A DNA stretch of 64,000 bases from an uncultured bacterium (GTDB lineage: Bacteria > Actinomycetota > Coriobacteriia > Coriobacteriales > Eggerthellaceae), in contig CAJMOJ010000002.1 in NCBI GenBank assembly GCA_905215035.1, positions 1-64,000 of the forward strand, in the 5' to 3' direction. Shown here piece after piece: positions 27,666 to 35,915 of the stretch; position 1 is the first letter of the stretch, and the number at the start of each line of letters is the position of its first letter. The translations under genes and the position numbers were made by a program. A model generated the notes under the pieces. It did no database searches, had not been told where the DNA came from, and was given only the letters and a program-made list of their open reading frames with translations.

Positions 27666-27923
27666 TTACATTTGACAGGAAATAACTTTCCACGTTCCTT
27701 TTTTAGTCTCAGCAAATTCCATCGTATACGTTGAGATCATCTCAGGGATAATCGCTTCCTTGACTAGTTCGTCTGCAAGTGCCCGCACCGTTTCTTCAGA
27801 AGGTCGCTTAGAGCACACGCACTGTCCATCACTGCGATCATATGACACGACATTACCATCGACGAGCGTAGCGGTCCAAATATTGTACTTAGAGCCATAC
27901 GGCTTTAAATCATTTCGCATCAT
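27666..27923 (-). CDS. small hypothetical protein
   Basis: 85 residues from the ATG at 27923; a GTG three codons earlier is possible. Not recognised. It has a beta-rich N-terminal half (YNIWTATLVDGNVVSYD) and a Cys pair (CVC near 36-38), then a helix and a closing strand. Three Cys in all could mean metal or redox use, but no known motif is visible. No signal peptide. GAAAGAG precedes the ATG. Isolated between a terminator and a repeat spacer. Confidence 0.6.
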   Translation of the reverse strand: MMRNDLKPYGSKYNIWTATLVDGNVVSYDRSDGQCVCSKRPSEETVRALADELVKEAIIPEMISTYTMEFAETKKGTWKVISCQM

Positions 27924-27944
27924 AGCAAGCACTCTTTCTCTAGT

Positions 27945-28030
27945 CCGTTGGCTACCTTGATATTTGTCGCCTTACTATTCACTACCTTGCTATAGGTCAC
28001 CTTAGTGTCGGCTACTTTGACACGTTAGCC
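27945..28030. repeat. degenerate tandem repeats in a spacer
   Basis: Units of about 16-20 bases built on CTACCTTG / GTCACCTTA / CTACTTTG recur four to five times with many substitutions. No hairpin or gene is apparent. Confidence 0.55.
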
Positions 28031-28097
28031 ACCATTCTAAAGTTTTCTTAATCTATCTCTGTAATTGCCACGCAATCTTTACTATGATCTAACTAAT

Positions 28098-29480
28098 ATG
28101 AAAGCAAAACGTGATAAAAACATCGACATGCTCAACGGGCCTTTGGCGCGCAAAATTCTTCTATTTGCCATCCCTCTTGCCCTTACTTCGATTCTTCAAC
28201 AACTTCTCAATTCTGCCGATGCCAGCATTGCTGGTCGTTATGTCAGTAATTTCTCGCTTGCAGGCATTGGCGGAACCGTCCCGATTACCTCCACTTTTGT
28301 CAATCTCTTTGTTGGCCTTTCTATTGGCGCCAACGTTGTGGTTGCAATGTTTATCGGATCAGGCAACACCGAGCGCGTAAAAGAGACTGTCCACACGGCC
28401 ATGGGTCTCGCAGTCATCACCGGTCTCATCCTTATGGTCGCTGGTCTCTTTTTAGCTGAATGGATTCTCGTTGCAATTGGTATGCCCGCTGATGCAGAAG
28501 CAGACGCACTTGCCTACATACGCTGTTATTTTTGTACGATACCCTTTTTGACACTCTACAATTTTGGTGCCGCTATCATTCGCGCTCACGGCGATACCCG
28601 CACACCACTTTATGCCCTTGTTGCCGCAGTAGTTGTTAATCTTGCGCTTAACTTACTCTTTGTTTGTATGTTCGGCTGGGGCACTACCGGTATTGGTATT
28701 GCTACCGTGATTGCTTGTGCACTCAGCGCCTTTATTCTTATCGTTGCTCTCCAACATGAGCAAGAACCCTATCGTCTTACCATTCGACAGATTCGCATTG
28801 CCCGCTCTCCTCTTGTAGGAATTCTGCGTATTGGCATTCCTGCTGGCATCCAAGGTGCAGTCTTTTCTCTTTCAAATGTTATTGTTCAAGCAGCGATCAA
28901 CGGGTTTGGATCAGCCGCTATCGCAGGATGCGCTGCTACCTTAAATTTTGAAATATATACCTATTTTTGCATCAGCGCGTTTGCGCAAACCGCCGTAACG
29001 TTTACGAGTCAAAACTTTGCTGCAGGCAATAGTCAGCGCTGTAGAGAAATTTTCAGGTGGTGCCTCCTTTTTGGCGCTGGTGTTGGTCTTTGTTTAGGCA
29101 TCACCTTTACGGCACTTGGCCGGAGCGCATTAAGTATTTTTACAACTGATGCGATTGCTCTTGGCTATGGCATGATCCGCATGTGGCTTATTGAACTTCC
29201 TGATTGTTTAACTGCCTTTTACGAAGTCCCTGCAGGCTGTATGCGCGGCATGGGCTGGTCTACCCTGCCAGCCATTATTACTATCTTTGGATCCTGTGTT
29301 ATGCGCATCGCGTTTGTTGTTTTGATATTCCCCCATCTAAACGACTTCACTGCTCTCATGGGACTCTACCCCTTCACCTGGATCTGCATGCTTACCGCCA
29401 TGCTCATCGCTTACTTTATTGTACGGCGCCGCGCTTTTAGAACAATCACCTCACAAAGAGTTGCGCCATTACAACAATGA
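28098..29480 (+). CDS. MATE family multidrug/cation efflux transporter
   Basis: 460 residues, twelve hydrophobic helices in two homologous halves. The opening MLNGPLARKILLFAIPLALTS is the MATE signature, followed by QLLNSADASIAGRYVS and later LRIGIPAGIQGAVFSLSNV at the start of the second half. This matches the NorM/DinF-like MatE family of Na+ or H+ antiporters that export drugs or metabolites. The frame is open from a TTG at 28065, but the ATG at 28098 gives the normal family length. No strong ribosome binding site is seen. Monocistronic. Confidence 0.9.
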   Translation: MKAKRDKNIDMLNGPLARKILLFAIPLALTSILQQLLNSADASIAGRYVSNFSLAGIGGTVPITSTFVNLFVGLSIGANVVVAMFIGSGNTERVKETVHTAMGLAVITGLILMVAGLFLAEWILVAIGMPADAEADALAYIRCYFCTIPFLTLYNFGAAIIRAHGDTRTPLYALVAAVVVNLALNLLFVCMFGWGTTGIGIATVIACALSAFILIVALQHEQEPYRLTIRQIRIARSPLVGILRIGIPAGIQGAVFSLSNVIVQAAINGFGSAAIAGCAATLNFEIYTYFCISAFAQTAVTFTSQNFAAGNSQRCREIFRWCLLFGAGVGLCLGITFTALGRSALSIFTTDAIALGYGMIRMWLIELPDCLTAFYEVPAGCMRGMGWSTLPAIITIFGSCVMRIAFVVLIFPHLNDFTALMGLYPFTWICMLTAMLIAYFIVRRRAFRTITSQRVAPLQQ

Positions 29481-29494
29481 CAAAAACGGCTTGA

Positions 29495-31040
29495 TTGAAA
29501 TTGAAAACTGGATATCTAATTACCAATCTATTTATTTAATCTTCTGACTCGCTATAGACTTGAATATACTTGTATGCCTACTTCAATAAACTAGGTGCCA
29601 TAATCACATCGTCACTTGGAATATGACATATACCTAGTGATTCAAGTAGATTTTGGGATAGGACTAGTTTTGCTAACTCTATAGGAGCAGCAAGCTGTCC
29701 TGCCCTAGGACATAAATTAACATGAAAGCATACAAGAGCAACATCGGCAAAGCTTAAGGTATCGAAGTTAGAGCCTTTTGGCAAAATCTTTCTTAGTTCA
29801 ACATGGCTTTTCTCACATGTTCCTTTTTGCCCTGGCTTTACTGGATTGCAGTAAAACATGCGAGTCCGTCTGTTTTTGTTAATACCAATCTCTATTTTGG
29901 AGTGATCTAAAAACTCACTCCCTCTATCTCCTAAAAGAACTGGAAATACTTTTCTAAAACTTCCTTCGCAATACACTTAAAGTGCATCAAGTACTTTTTG
30001 CACACTTGCTTGAGTTTTATCAGAAAGCAACACATAGAGCTGAAAGAATAGTCTTGGGAAGTGAAGAGATAAGATACATTGTTTATCTTTTCTTCTGCCC
30101 TCTACACAATCAATCTGTACCGTAAGCGAGCGCTCTTCTTCAGTAAGAGCAAGCCAATCAGCGTAAGTGTGATTATCAAGTTTTATCTTAGGTTCATTGC
30201 TTGTTTTCCTTTTGCGAGGGATATAGCGCACTTTTTTGGAAGATCTAGGTTTGTTAGCTCCATAACTCCTTTTTCTATGTAGTTGTAAAACGTGCGTACT
30301 CCTACAGAAAACTCTTTTCCATGAGTAATCCAAATTAATTCAAGACTTTACCCTTGACTAAGAAGCTTTTTAACCGTCTCAACCATAGTATTAAGTTCTT
30401 TTTCGCTACAAACAATTCTCATATGCGCACGACTTAGTGCTTGATCTCTTTTTTGCTGAGCAATATGAGCAATATAACGTACTCGAGGGCGATTACAGAT
30501 ACCCTTTTTCTTACAGCTATAACAAACAAAAGGTGCACGTATAAGCGTTTGACAAAAAGCTAGGTTAAATGAAGAGCAGTACTTATAACAAATAATCTGT
30601 TCGCAGCATTTGCAATAGGTATTTTGATATCTACAGAGAGAACAAATCTTTTTCTCAAAACATTTTTCGTAGTTTAGACATGCAACTTTAGGATCTCCAA
30701 ACACTTTTGCGCGCCAATAAACATCTCTATTGGTTTTAATCTCATGTGAAATTGTCGTAGGAGATACATCTAAGACACGAGCAATACTTCTTAATGAAGC
30801 ATGCTCTTTTAGCATCTCTTCAATCGTGAGCCGATCATCATAAGCAAGATGCCCACCTTTTCTCCTCGGCATTTTTTAACCCCTTCTTTCAAAAGCAAGC
30901 CAGAAGAGATACTTATATGCTAAAAAGATCTAGTCATAAACAAATGACCTGCATTAAGACAAGCTCGTTATCCAAATATAAGTCATTAACAAAGTTGAAT
31001 TCTTAAACTGGACACACTGTCCAGACTTTGGTTTCAATTA
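29495..31040 (-). mobile_element. decayed IS30-family insertion sequence
   Basis: AT-rich segment carrying a broken IS30-type transposase. The ends share an imperfect inverted motif: AATTGAAAACTGGA near 29499-29512 and, on the minus strand, AATTGAAACCAAAGTCTGGA near 31037-31018. Boundaries are approximate and no target duplication could be confirmed. Base composition is clearly lower in GC than the flanks. Confidence 0.7.
29578..30872 (-). pseudogene. IS30-family transposase, three reading-frame fragments
   Basis: Three pieces in order on the minus strand: 30872-30348 (HTH plus a Cys-rich zinc segment), 30333-29977, and 29976-29578. The DDE residues can still be traced: Asp in QIDCVEG, Asp in GDRGSEF and Glu in CEKSHVELRK. 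The first break is an in-frame TAA at 30350-30348. Downstream, an A-run near 30235-30240 has lost one base, so the frame shifts from PKK into VRYIPRKRK. The second break is another in-frame TAA at 29979-29977. The element is therefore inactive unless read-through and frameshifting occur. Confidence 0.85.
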
Positions 31041-31188
31041 AAGAGAAAACATGCGAGTAACGACATTGTCAAAAAAATGTTTGGCTGCAGCTTTTAGCCC
31101 ATATTCTTGCTTACTCCTAAGAACACTCTCTACACGGTAGCCAAAATAGCTACAGCGTAAAATCAAGTAATGATCAGGCCTTACAACT
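31038..31188 (-). pseudogene. C-terminal coding remnant next to the IS
   Basis: About 49 sense codons read through without interruption on the minus strand and end at TAA 31040-31038. The product contains YFGYRVESVLRSKQEYGLKAAAKHF, which looks like real protein. There is no start codon or ribosome binding site, and it overlaps the MFS stop. It is probably a leftover of a gene destroyed when the IS inserted. I do not recognise the family. Confidence 0.4.
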
Positions 31189-32427
31189 TACTTTAATGGT
31201 GCGATAGCACACCAATGCAATACCAGGAATAGCAAGCGCAAGAAGTGCTCCCATCATAAATCCTGCCTGTGCTCCCCATACATCAATAATAATTCCAGCA
31301 AGTGTTGGTCCAATCGCCAAACCACACGTGCATCCCGCATTGAGCCATGTGATAGCCTCAGTCAAGCGCTTCCCGGGAACCACACGCTCGCATGCACCAT
31401 TGAGAACAATCAAAAAAGGAGCATAAAACAATGCCGCCACACACGAGACCACATACAAACTCACAGCATCAGTAATGAGCGCCATCGAACCGTACCCTAA
31501 GCCAATACAAATTGCCGTAAGCAACACCTGCTGATAAGGCGGGATAGCAAGACGCAAGGTGCCAAAGACAAACCCCATTACAATGGAGACGACTGCTGAA
31601 AGCACCAGCGCACCGCTTGCAATATTAGGCTCACCCAACCCTTCTGCAAAAGCCACTGTGGTGGTATCAAACGTGCCAAAAAACGCGCCCAAAAGCAGCA
31701 TTAATACAAACAAAATGCGCACCATGCGCGATGTGCGAAAAAGGCTCTTAGTTTTTTGCTTGTTTTCTGAATCTTGCACTGCTTGTTCTGTTTGTTCTCT
31801 CCAACCAGGCGCTGGCTCTGTATCCTTTGAGCACACCAACAAAATTGCACCTAGCAAAAAGCAAACTCCACCCACAGCAAGACCTGCGATAGGAGTAATT
31901 GTTGACGCAAGAAAAATAGAAAGCGCGGGCGCAATCATGAAACCCACATCATCAAGAATACCCTCGTACGAAAAAATAGTAGTAATGTTGGGTGCACAAG
32001 AACCTAATTTTCCCGTTCTTAGCAAATACACCCATCGCGCACGAGAAAGTGCTTGAGCACTCGGAATACACCCAACAAATACGGCAGCAAGAAAGAGTAC
32101 CCATAGAGGACCATGCACATACACGGTGGCAAGAAGCGCAACTAAGCCTACAAGACTGACCACTGCCGCAACGGGAACAATGCGCGATTGGCCTTTCTCA
32201 TCAACCAATTTTCCCAAACGCGGACCAATCAGAAAAATAGCCAACGCAATAACCGATGACACCAAACCTGATTCGAGAAACGAATACCCAGCCAAAGAAA
32301 GCATCGCCACAGTACCGATGTTCATCATATAGCCATACATGCGCATAAGAAGACATGCCATATCAAAACGTCGTGCTGACCGAACCGCAAGGATTGCTTT
32401 ATAGACTTTGAGATCTATTGCTGACAT
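31174..32427 (-). CDS. MFS transporter
   Basis: 417 residues with twelve predicted helices and the major-facilitator layout. The loop 2-3 motif is weak (GPRLGKLVDEKGQS). A cytoplasmic central loop of about 30 polar residues lies between the halves. The second half has helices with GFVFGTLRLAIPPYQQ and a late Gly-rich GCTCGLAIGPTLAGIIIDVWG helix. Probably a drug or metabolite exporter; substrate unknown. AAGGATG lies upstream of the ATG. It is divergent from the XRE regulator at 32794, which could control it. Confidence 0.85.
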   Translation of the reverse strand: MSAIDLKVYKAILAVRSARRFDMACLLMRMYGYMMNIGTVAMLSLAGYSFLESGLVSSVIALAIFLIGPRLGKLVDEKGQSRIVPVAAVVSLVGLVALLATVYVHGPLWVLFLAAVFVGCIPSAQALSRARWVYLLRTGKLGSCAPNITTIFSYEGILDDVGFMIAPALSIFLASTITPIAGLAVGGVCFLLGAILLVCSKDTEPAPGWREQTEQAVQDSENKQKTKSLFRTSRMVRILFVLMLLLGAFFGTFDTTTVAFAEGLGEPNIASGALVLSAVVSIVMGFVFGTLRLAIPPYQQVLLTAICIGLGYGSMALITDAVSLYVVSCVAALFYAPFLIVLNGACERVVPGKRLTEAITWLNAGCTCGLAIGPTLAGIIIDVWGAQAGFMMGALLALAIPGIALVCYRTIKVSCKA

Positions 32428-32513
32428 TGTCTTTATGACATCCTTTTCTTTGACCTACATTTTTGACCTGCAAGATGTGGACTTGCTTACGTTTAGCAAA
32501 GCAGCGTATCGCA

Positions 32514-32774
32514 TTAGTCACGCGCACCGTAAAGAGTACACGTAATAAAACGCTCACAGAACCTAAGAAGATCATCAAGCGGTAAATCGCTATATTTATT
32601 TGCAAGCCAATCCAAATAGGCGTACGTAACACGGATGGCCGCAACAATACGTTGCTTTATCGCGATGGCGAAAAGCCGCATAATGGACATAAGCTCTTTA
32701 CAATCATTAAGCAACCAGTCTTTTACGGTCTTTGAGGTGCGACTCAGGCCAGCAAGAGGCTCATCGCCCTTCAT
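32514..32774 (-). CDS. possible small protein of unknown function
   Basis: An 86-residue open frame from an ATG at 32774. It contains a helical stretch KTVKDWLLNDCKELMSIMRL and a C-terminal LPLDDLLRFCERF segment. The composition looks protein-like rather than random, but there is no clear ribosome binding site. It is not recognised and it sits in the divergent spacer between the MFS and XRE genes, where the XRE promoter must also lie. Uncertain. Confidence 0.35.
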   Translation of the reverse strand: MKGDEPLAGLSRTSKTVKDWLLNDCKELMSIMRLFAIAIKQRIVAAIRVTYAYLDWLANKYSDLPLDDLLRFCERFITCTLYGARD

Positions 32775-32793
32775 ATTATGAAAGGATAGCGCT

Positions 32794-33351
32794 ATGTCAT
32801 TAGGCTCCATCATCGCACAAATCCGAGCAGAAAAAGGATTAACTCAAGAACAAATGGCGCACGATTTGTTTGTTGCCCGACAAGCAGTTTCTCGCTGGGA
32901 AACAGGTGAAACATCTCCTGGTGTCGACATGGTAAAGCTTATCTGTGTTACTTACGCGATTCCACTTGAGCGCTTTTTTGAAATGCCGCTAGACTACTAT
33001 TGCCAATGCTGTTCTATGCCCATCCCCGATGAAGCGCTCCATGGCACTGAGGCCGATGGATCAAAAAGCGATCACTACTGTAAATGGTGCTACCAACATG
33101 GCGACTTTACTGCTCAAGATGTGGACATGGATGAGTTTATTGAAGCAACCGCACAAATGGAAGCCGATGCACTTGGCATCTCACGTGAGGAAGCTGTATC
33201 GCTCATGGCGACCTTACTCCCCCATCTTGAACGCTGGAAAAGTGAATCCACCGATAAGTCAACTAATAGCCCAACCGACGCATCAACCGATAAAGCCACC
33301 GATGGGGCCGATGGAGCCGAGAGCGACTCTGAACACAAATCCGTGGATTAA
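32794..33351 (+). CDS. XRE-family regulator with zinc-ribbon C-terminal domain
   Basis: 185 residues. An N-terminal XRE helix-turn-helix (about 4-58; LTQEQMAHDLFVARQAVSRWETG) is followed by a zinc-ribbon domain with CQCCSMPI and CKWCYQHG Cys pairs (about 70-105) and a helical DDE-rich segment. The last 30 residues are a Thr/Asp/Ser-rich tail with degenerate repeats (STDK, PTDAS, TDKATD). This arrangement is common in Firmicutes and Actinobacteria; the ligand is unknown. AAAGGA precedes the ATG. Its stop overlaps the convergent VapC stop by four bases. Confidence 0.88.
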   Translation: MSLGSIIAQIRAEKGLTQEQMAHDLFVARQAVSRWETGETSPGVDMVKLICVTYAIPLERFFEMPLDYYCQCCSMPIPDEALHGTEADGSKSDHYCKWCYQHGDFTAQDVDMDEFIEATAQMEADALGISREEAVSLMATLLPHLERWKSESTDKSTNSPTDASTDKATDGADGAESDSEHKSVD

Positions 33352-33755
33352 AAATCAACTTCTTCCCATGATTCAAAAGATAACCCTGGCACACGTTTAA
33401 ACTCGGCATAATTATTGGTGACCAAAACTGCGCCGTGAGCTAATGCTGTTGCGGCAATCAAATAATCATTGCCGCCAATGGTCTGTCCTTTGCGTTCAAG
33501 ATCTGCTCGTATTCGTGCATAATGCATTGCGCACGCCTCATCAAACGGAACAATCTCAAAGGGCAGCAAAAGGGACTCGACTCTCAAGCGCTCCTCCTCA
33601 GGACGAGCGCTTTTTTCTGCACCTAAAAGAAGTTCTGCCTTTACCACTGCAGGAACCTTAAAAAGACTTGCATCACTATTCATAAGCAGTTCATAACCTG
33701 CAAGTAGTTTGCCTCGCAAAAAACTTATGAAGATGTTTGAATCGATGTAATACAT
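33348..33755 (-). CDS. vapC: VapC-type PIN-domain toxin
   Basis: 135 residues, one PIN domain. The acidic metal-binding residues are in place: Asp5 in YYIDSNIF, Glu41 in VVKAELLLG, Asp97 in GGNDYLIAATAL and Asn114/115 in LVTNNYAEF. PIN toxins are Mg2+-dependent ribonucleases that cut tRNA or rRNA and stop translation. The start lies eight bases after the antitoxin stop, the usual two-gene order. The length is normal, so the toxin looks intact. Confidence 0.93.
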   Translation of the reverse strand: MYYIDSNIFISFLRGKLLAGYELLMNSDASLFKVPAVVKAELLLGAEKSARPEEERLRVESLLLPFEIVPFDEACAMHYARIRADLERKGQTIGGNDYLIAATALAHGAVLVTNNYAEFKRVPGLSFESWEEVDF

Positions 33756-33763
33756 TATTACTC

Positions 33764-34006
33764 CTACAGCGTATCCAAAGGAGCAACAGGCTCTGGGGCA
33801 GGATCAATAACATCGGGGAAATCTGGTGAACTTCCAAATAGATCAAAATACCCTGGTGGCCATCCATTAACCCATCCCCGTTCGTTTTCATGGCGCTTCT
33901 CTAGTACTTCTCGCGCATATGACGAGATTGACTTTCCAGCAGCTTCAGCATCTGAACGCAATGCCTCCATCGAAACATCATCCATATAAAGCGATAGTTG
34001 TGCCAT
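33764..34006 (-). CDS. vapB: ribbon-helix-helix antitoxin of the VapC toxin
   Basis: 80 residues. The N-terminal 40 look like a ribbon-helix-helix DNA-binding domain (AQLSLYMDDVSMEALRSDAEAAGKSISSYAREVLEKR). The C-terminal half, with NGWPPGYFDLFGS and a Pro/Asp/Glu-rich tail, should wrap and inhibit the toxin. It is upstream of and close to vapC. The promoter region carries inverted repeats that are likely its operator, giving autoregulation. I infer its role from the pairing. Confidence 0.88.
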   Translation of the reverse strand: MAQLSLYMDDVSMEALRSDAEAAGKSISSYAREVLEKRHENERGWVNGWPPGYFDLFGSSPDFPDVIDPAPEPVAPLDTL

Positions 34007-34020
34007 AAGATGCCCCTCCC

Positions 34021-34073
34021 TCGATAAATCTTACTAGATCTTATCGAAACAAGTATATAACAAGTATATACTT
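34021..34073 (-). promoter_or_regulatory. operator region of the vapBC operon
   Basis: Just upstream of vapB lie two inverted repeats: TCGATAA (34021-34027) with TTATCGA (34041-34047), and the AAGTATATA direct copy (34051-34059) followed by the perfect palindrome AAGTATATACTT (34062-34073). These fit the binding of a ribbon-helix-helix antitoxin. Confidence 0.6.
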
Positions 34074-34104
34074 AGTTGCAAGAAATAGAGGCTTGCACTC
34101 GTAG

Positions 34105-34200
34105 CACTTTTCTTGCTTGATGACTGCTCTACATTGTTTGGCAATTGTCTTATCTTGCTTAACGATTATCTTGCTTGGCGGCCGTCCTATTTGACGACCA
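34105..34200. repeat. degenerate tandem repeats in the spacer upstream of vapB
   Basis: Units of about 17-22 bases built on TTGCTTGATGACTGTCTTATC recur four to five times (for example TTGCTTAACGATTATC, TTGCTTGGCGGCCGTCCTA, TTTGACGACC). No gene or terminator is seen here. Confidence 0.55.
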
Positions 34201-34231
34201 CCCCATTGAGCCATCCCATCAATCGTCCTAA

Positions 34232-35170
34232 TTAGTGATGTCGTAGGGCATCACGAGCAAGCAGAGTTACCGTAAGACCGCGAGTATTCTTTTTATCTAA
34301 GTTGCGATAGGCAACCATAAAGCCATCGCTTTTACCATAAGCTTCCACCATATTAAGACCAGAAAGCTCACCTTTTACCCCTTGCACCCATCGCTCAACA
34401 TCCGATTTACTGCTACCCATTTTTTTCGTCGGGTCGAGGCCAGGACCATCGTCAGAAAAATCAATTCTTCGTCCTTGGTCATACACCTTAACAACAATGT
34501 TTTCGTAGTATGCATGAGCAAAGTTTTTACATAGTTCATAAATAGGCGCAAAAGAGATAGATCCGGAGCCCCCGCTTGCTTTCTCGTAAACCGCCTGCGC
34601 TAATTGAGCAACAAACGCAGACGCATCATCTGGCTCTATCCAGCTGATTTCTTCTTCCTCATCAGCGATTGTAATAATCTGAGCAGGGTTGCGCACATAT
34701 AGGAAGTCATCAGATATCGATGGATGGGATTGCATTAGGCGATGCCTATTGTTACGCCATGCCAGTTCATCACGAAGCTGATTGCGCGGCCGCTTCATCC
34801 AACCAGGTTTGCCTTCCCGTTTATCTTTATCATGCTGTTCACATAAGTCGTAATAACGGCCAAGCACGTTGCTATACGAAAGGGGGATATCATTTGGCCG
34901 CAGACACTTTCGTAAAAAAGAAAGAAGGTTGTCTGCCCCACCTGGTACATCGCTAACTTTTACGTCAACACCACATATTTTGAGAAGGCTCTGAAGCGCA
35001 TCTAAGCACGATAATCCTTCTGTCTCTATAAGGAACTTTAACGGATCTCTCATCATTTTTTCCGTATCAATGGTGCGCTTTTTCTTGCTTGCGCCATCAA
35101 TACAAAGAATGTTTGATCGAATAATGAATTTATGTGATTGAATGATCCCTATTGCTTTTTTAATGTTCAT
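34232..35170 (-). CDS. stand-alone GHKL-type ATPase-fold protein
   Basis: 312 residues. The C-terminal half has the Bergerat-fold ATP motifs: an N-box-like ELCKNFAHAYYEN near residue 215, a G1 box DDGPGLD near 239 and a Gly-rich GELSGLNMVEAYG near 267. No HisKA or receiver domain is present. The N-terminal 190 residues are unrecognised and charged, with no membrane helix. It is soluble and could be a GHKL-type regulator (anti-sigma-like), a Hsp90-like fragment or part of a mobile or defence element. The start at 35170 has AGGAGAG upstream; the frame is open to 35212. It stands alone in an accessory region. Confidence 0.75.
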   Translation of the reverse strand: MNIKKAIGIIQSHKFIIRSNILCIDGASKKKRTIDTEKMMRDPLKFLIETEGLSCLDALQSLLKICGVDVKVSDVPGGADNLLSFLRKCLRPNDIPLSYSNVLGRYYDLCEQHDKDKREGKPGWMKRPRNQLRDELAWRNNRHRLMQSHPSISDDFLYVRNPAQIITIADEEEEISWIEPDDASAFVAQLAQAVYEKASGGSGSISFAPIYELCKNFAHAYYENIVVKVYDQGRRIDFSDDGPGLDPTKKMGSSKSDVERWVQGVKGELSGLNMVEAYGKSDGFMVAYRNLDKKNTRGLTVTLLARDALRHH

Positions 35171-35240
35171 CTTGGCTCTCCTATTCCGCACGTACCCATC
35201 ATTACGAAGCACGCGATCTTACCAAGCTCCGCCATGCGAC

Positions 35241-35323
35241 AATTGCAGCAATCAGCTACGCTACGCAGCAGCCAACCAGGTTGAGCAGTAATCAACCGCG
35301 TTATACAGCAACCAATCCCAGCT
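35241..35323. repeat. 21-bp degenerate tandem repeat
   Basis: Four to five units of about 21 bases, each near CAGCAACCAATC-CAGCTTGA, lie head to tail with substitutions. They fill most of the spacer between the ATPase-fold gene and the winged-helix gene, a gene-free stretch of about 350 bases. No tRNA or terminator is seen in it. Confidence 0.65.
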
Positions 35324-35478
35324 TGATTGCTGCAAGTATAGATACATGCCTCTATCTAAGAGTGCCAATATAGGGACTTGATCTGCTCCCTTTAATTTCG
35401 TTACCCTCTCTCTATAACGCTCTCCACCACGTGACGATTATTTGTAATTGTCTGCACACTAACCGCGTTACCCTTGCA

Positions 35479-35511
35479 ATAAAAATAATCAAGCGATATA
35501 AAAATAATCAA
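35479..35511 (+). repeat. 14-bp direct repeat, period 19
   Basis: ATAAAAATAATCAA occurs at 35479-35492 and again at 35498-35511, just upstream of the winged-helix gene. The two copies probably include the start of its leader and promoter. Confidence 0.75.
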
Positions 35512-35519
35512 GGATCGAT

Positions 35520-35744
35520 ATGGCTGACTTCGAAATTTTAGATCGTGCTTATCTTGAAGCCATGTTGCAGCTTGATGCCCCCTATAATTCTGCCATTGCA
35601 ACAAAAATGGGAAAGACAAATTCTTATGCGCTCCAATATAAAAATAGACTTATGAGCCAAGGGGTTATTGGGGAGGATTTCGATGGGTCTCTCTCCTTCC
35701 AAATGCCACTCATGGAGTCTTTTCTCAAGGACCTCTATAGCTAA
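35520..35744 (+). CDS. orphan winged-helix protein resembling the C-terminus of an AAA ATPase
   Basis: 74 residues forming a single winged helix. ILDRAYLEAMLQLD, IATKMGKTNSYALQYKNRLMSQGVIGED and SFQMPLMESFLKDLY match, in order, the usual C-terminal helix-turn-helix of Orc1/Cdc6-like or AAA_16-type ATPases. No nucleotide-binding domain lies upstream, so it is either a split relic or a small DNA-binding protein in its own right. AAGGA is close to the ATG. It is divergent from the GHKL gene. Confidence 0.65.
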   Translation: MADFEILDRAYLEAMLQLDAPYNSAIATKMGKTNSYALQYKNRLMSQGVIGEDFDGSLSFQMPLMESFLKDLYS

Positions 35745-35915
35745 GCATGCAGCTAAAGATGCATTTTTGACAATATCTCCAGTAAGCTGCCCTTTATAAA
35801 TCTTTACTTATCATCTCCAAAAAGACAAAAAGTAAAGATTTTACGGATTACCAGGAATATTTACCGATCATTAGAAATATTTGATGCGTTAATTAATGTA
35901 TCAATGAAGCCAGGT

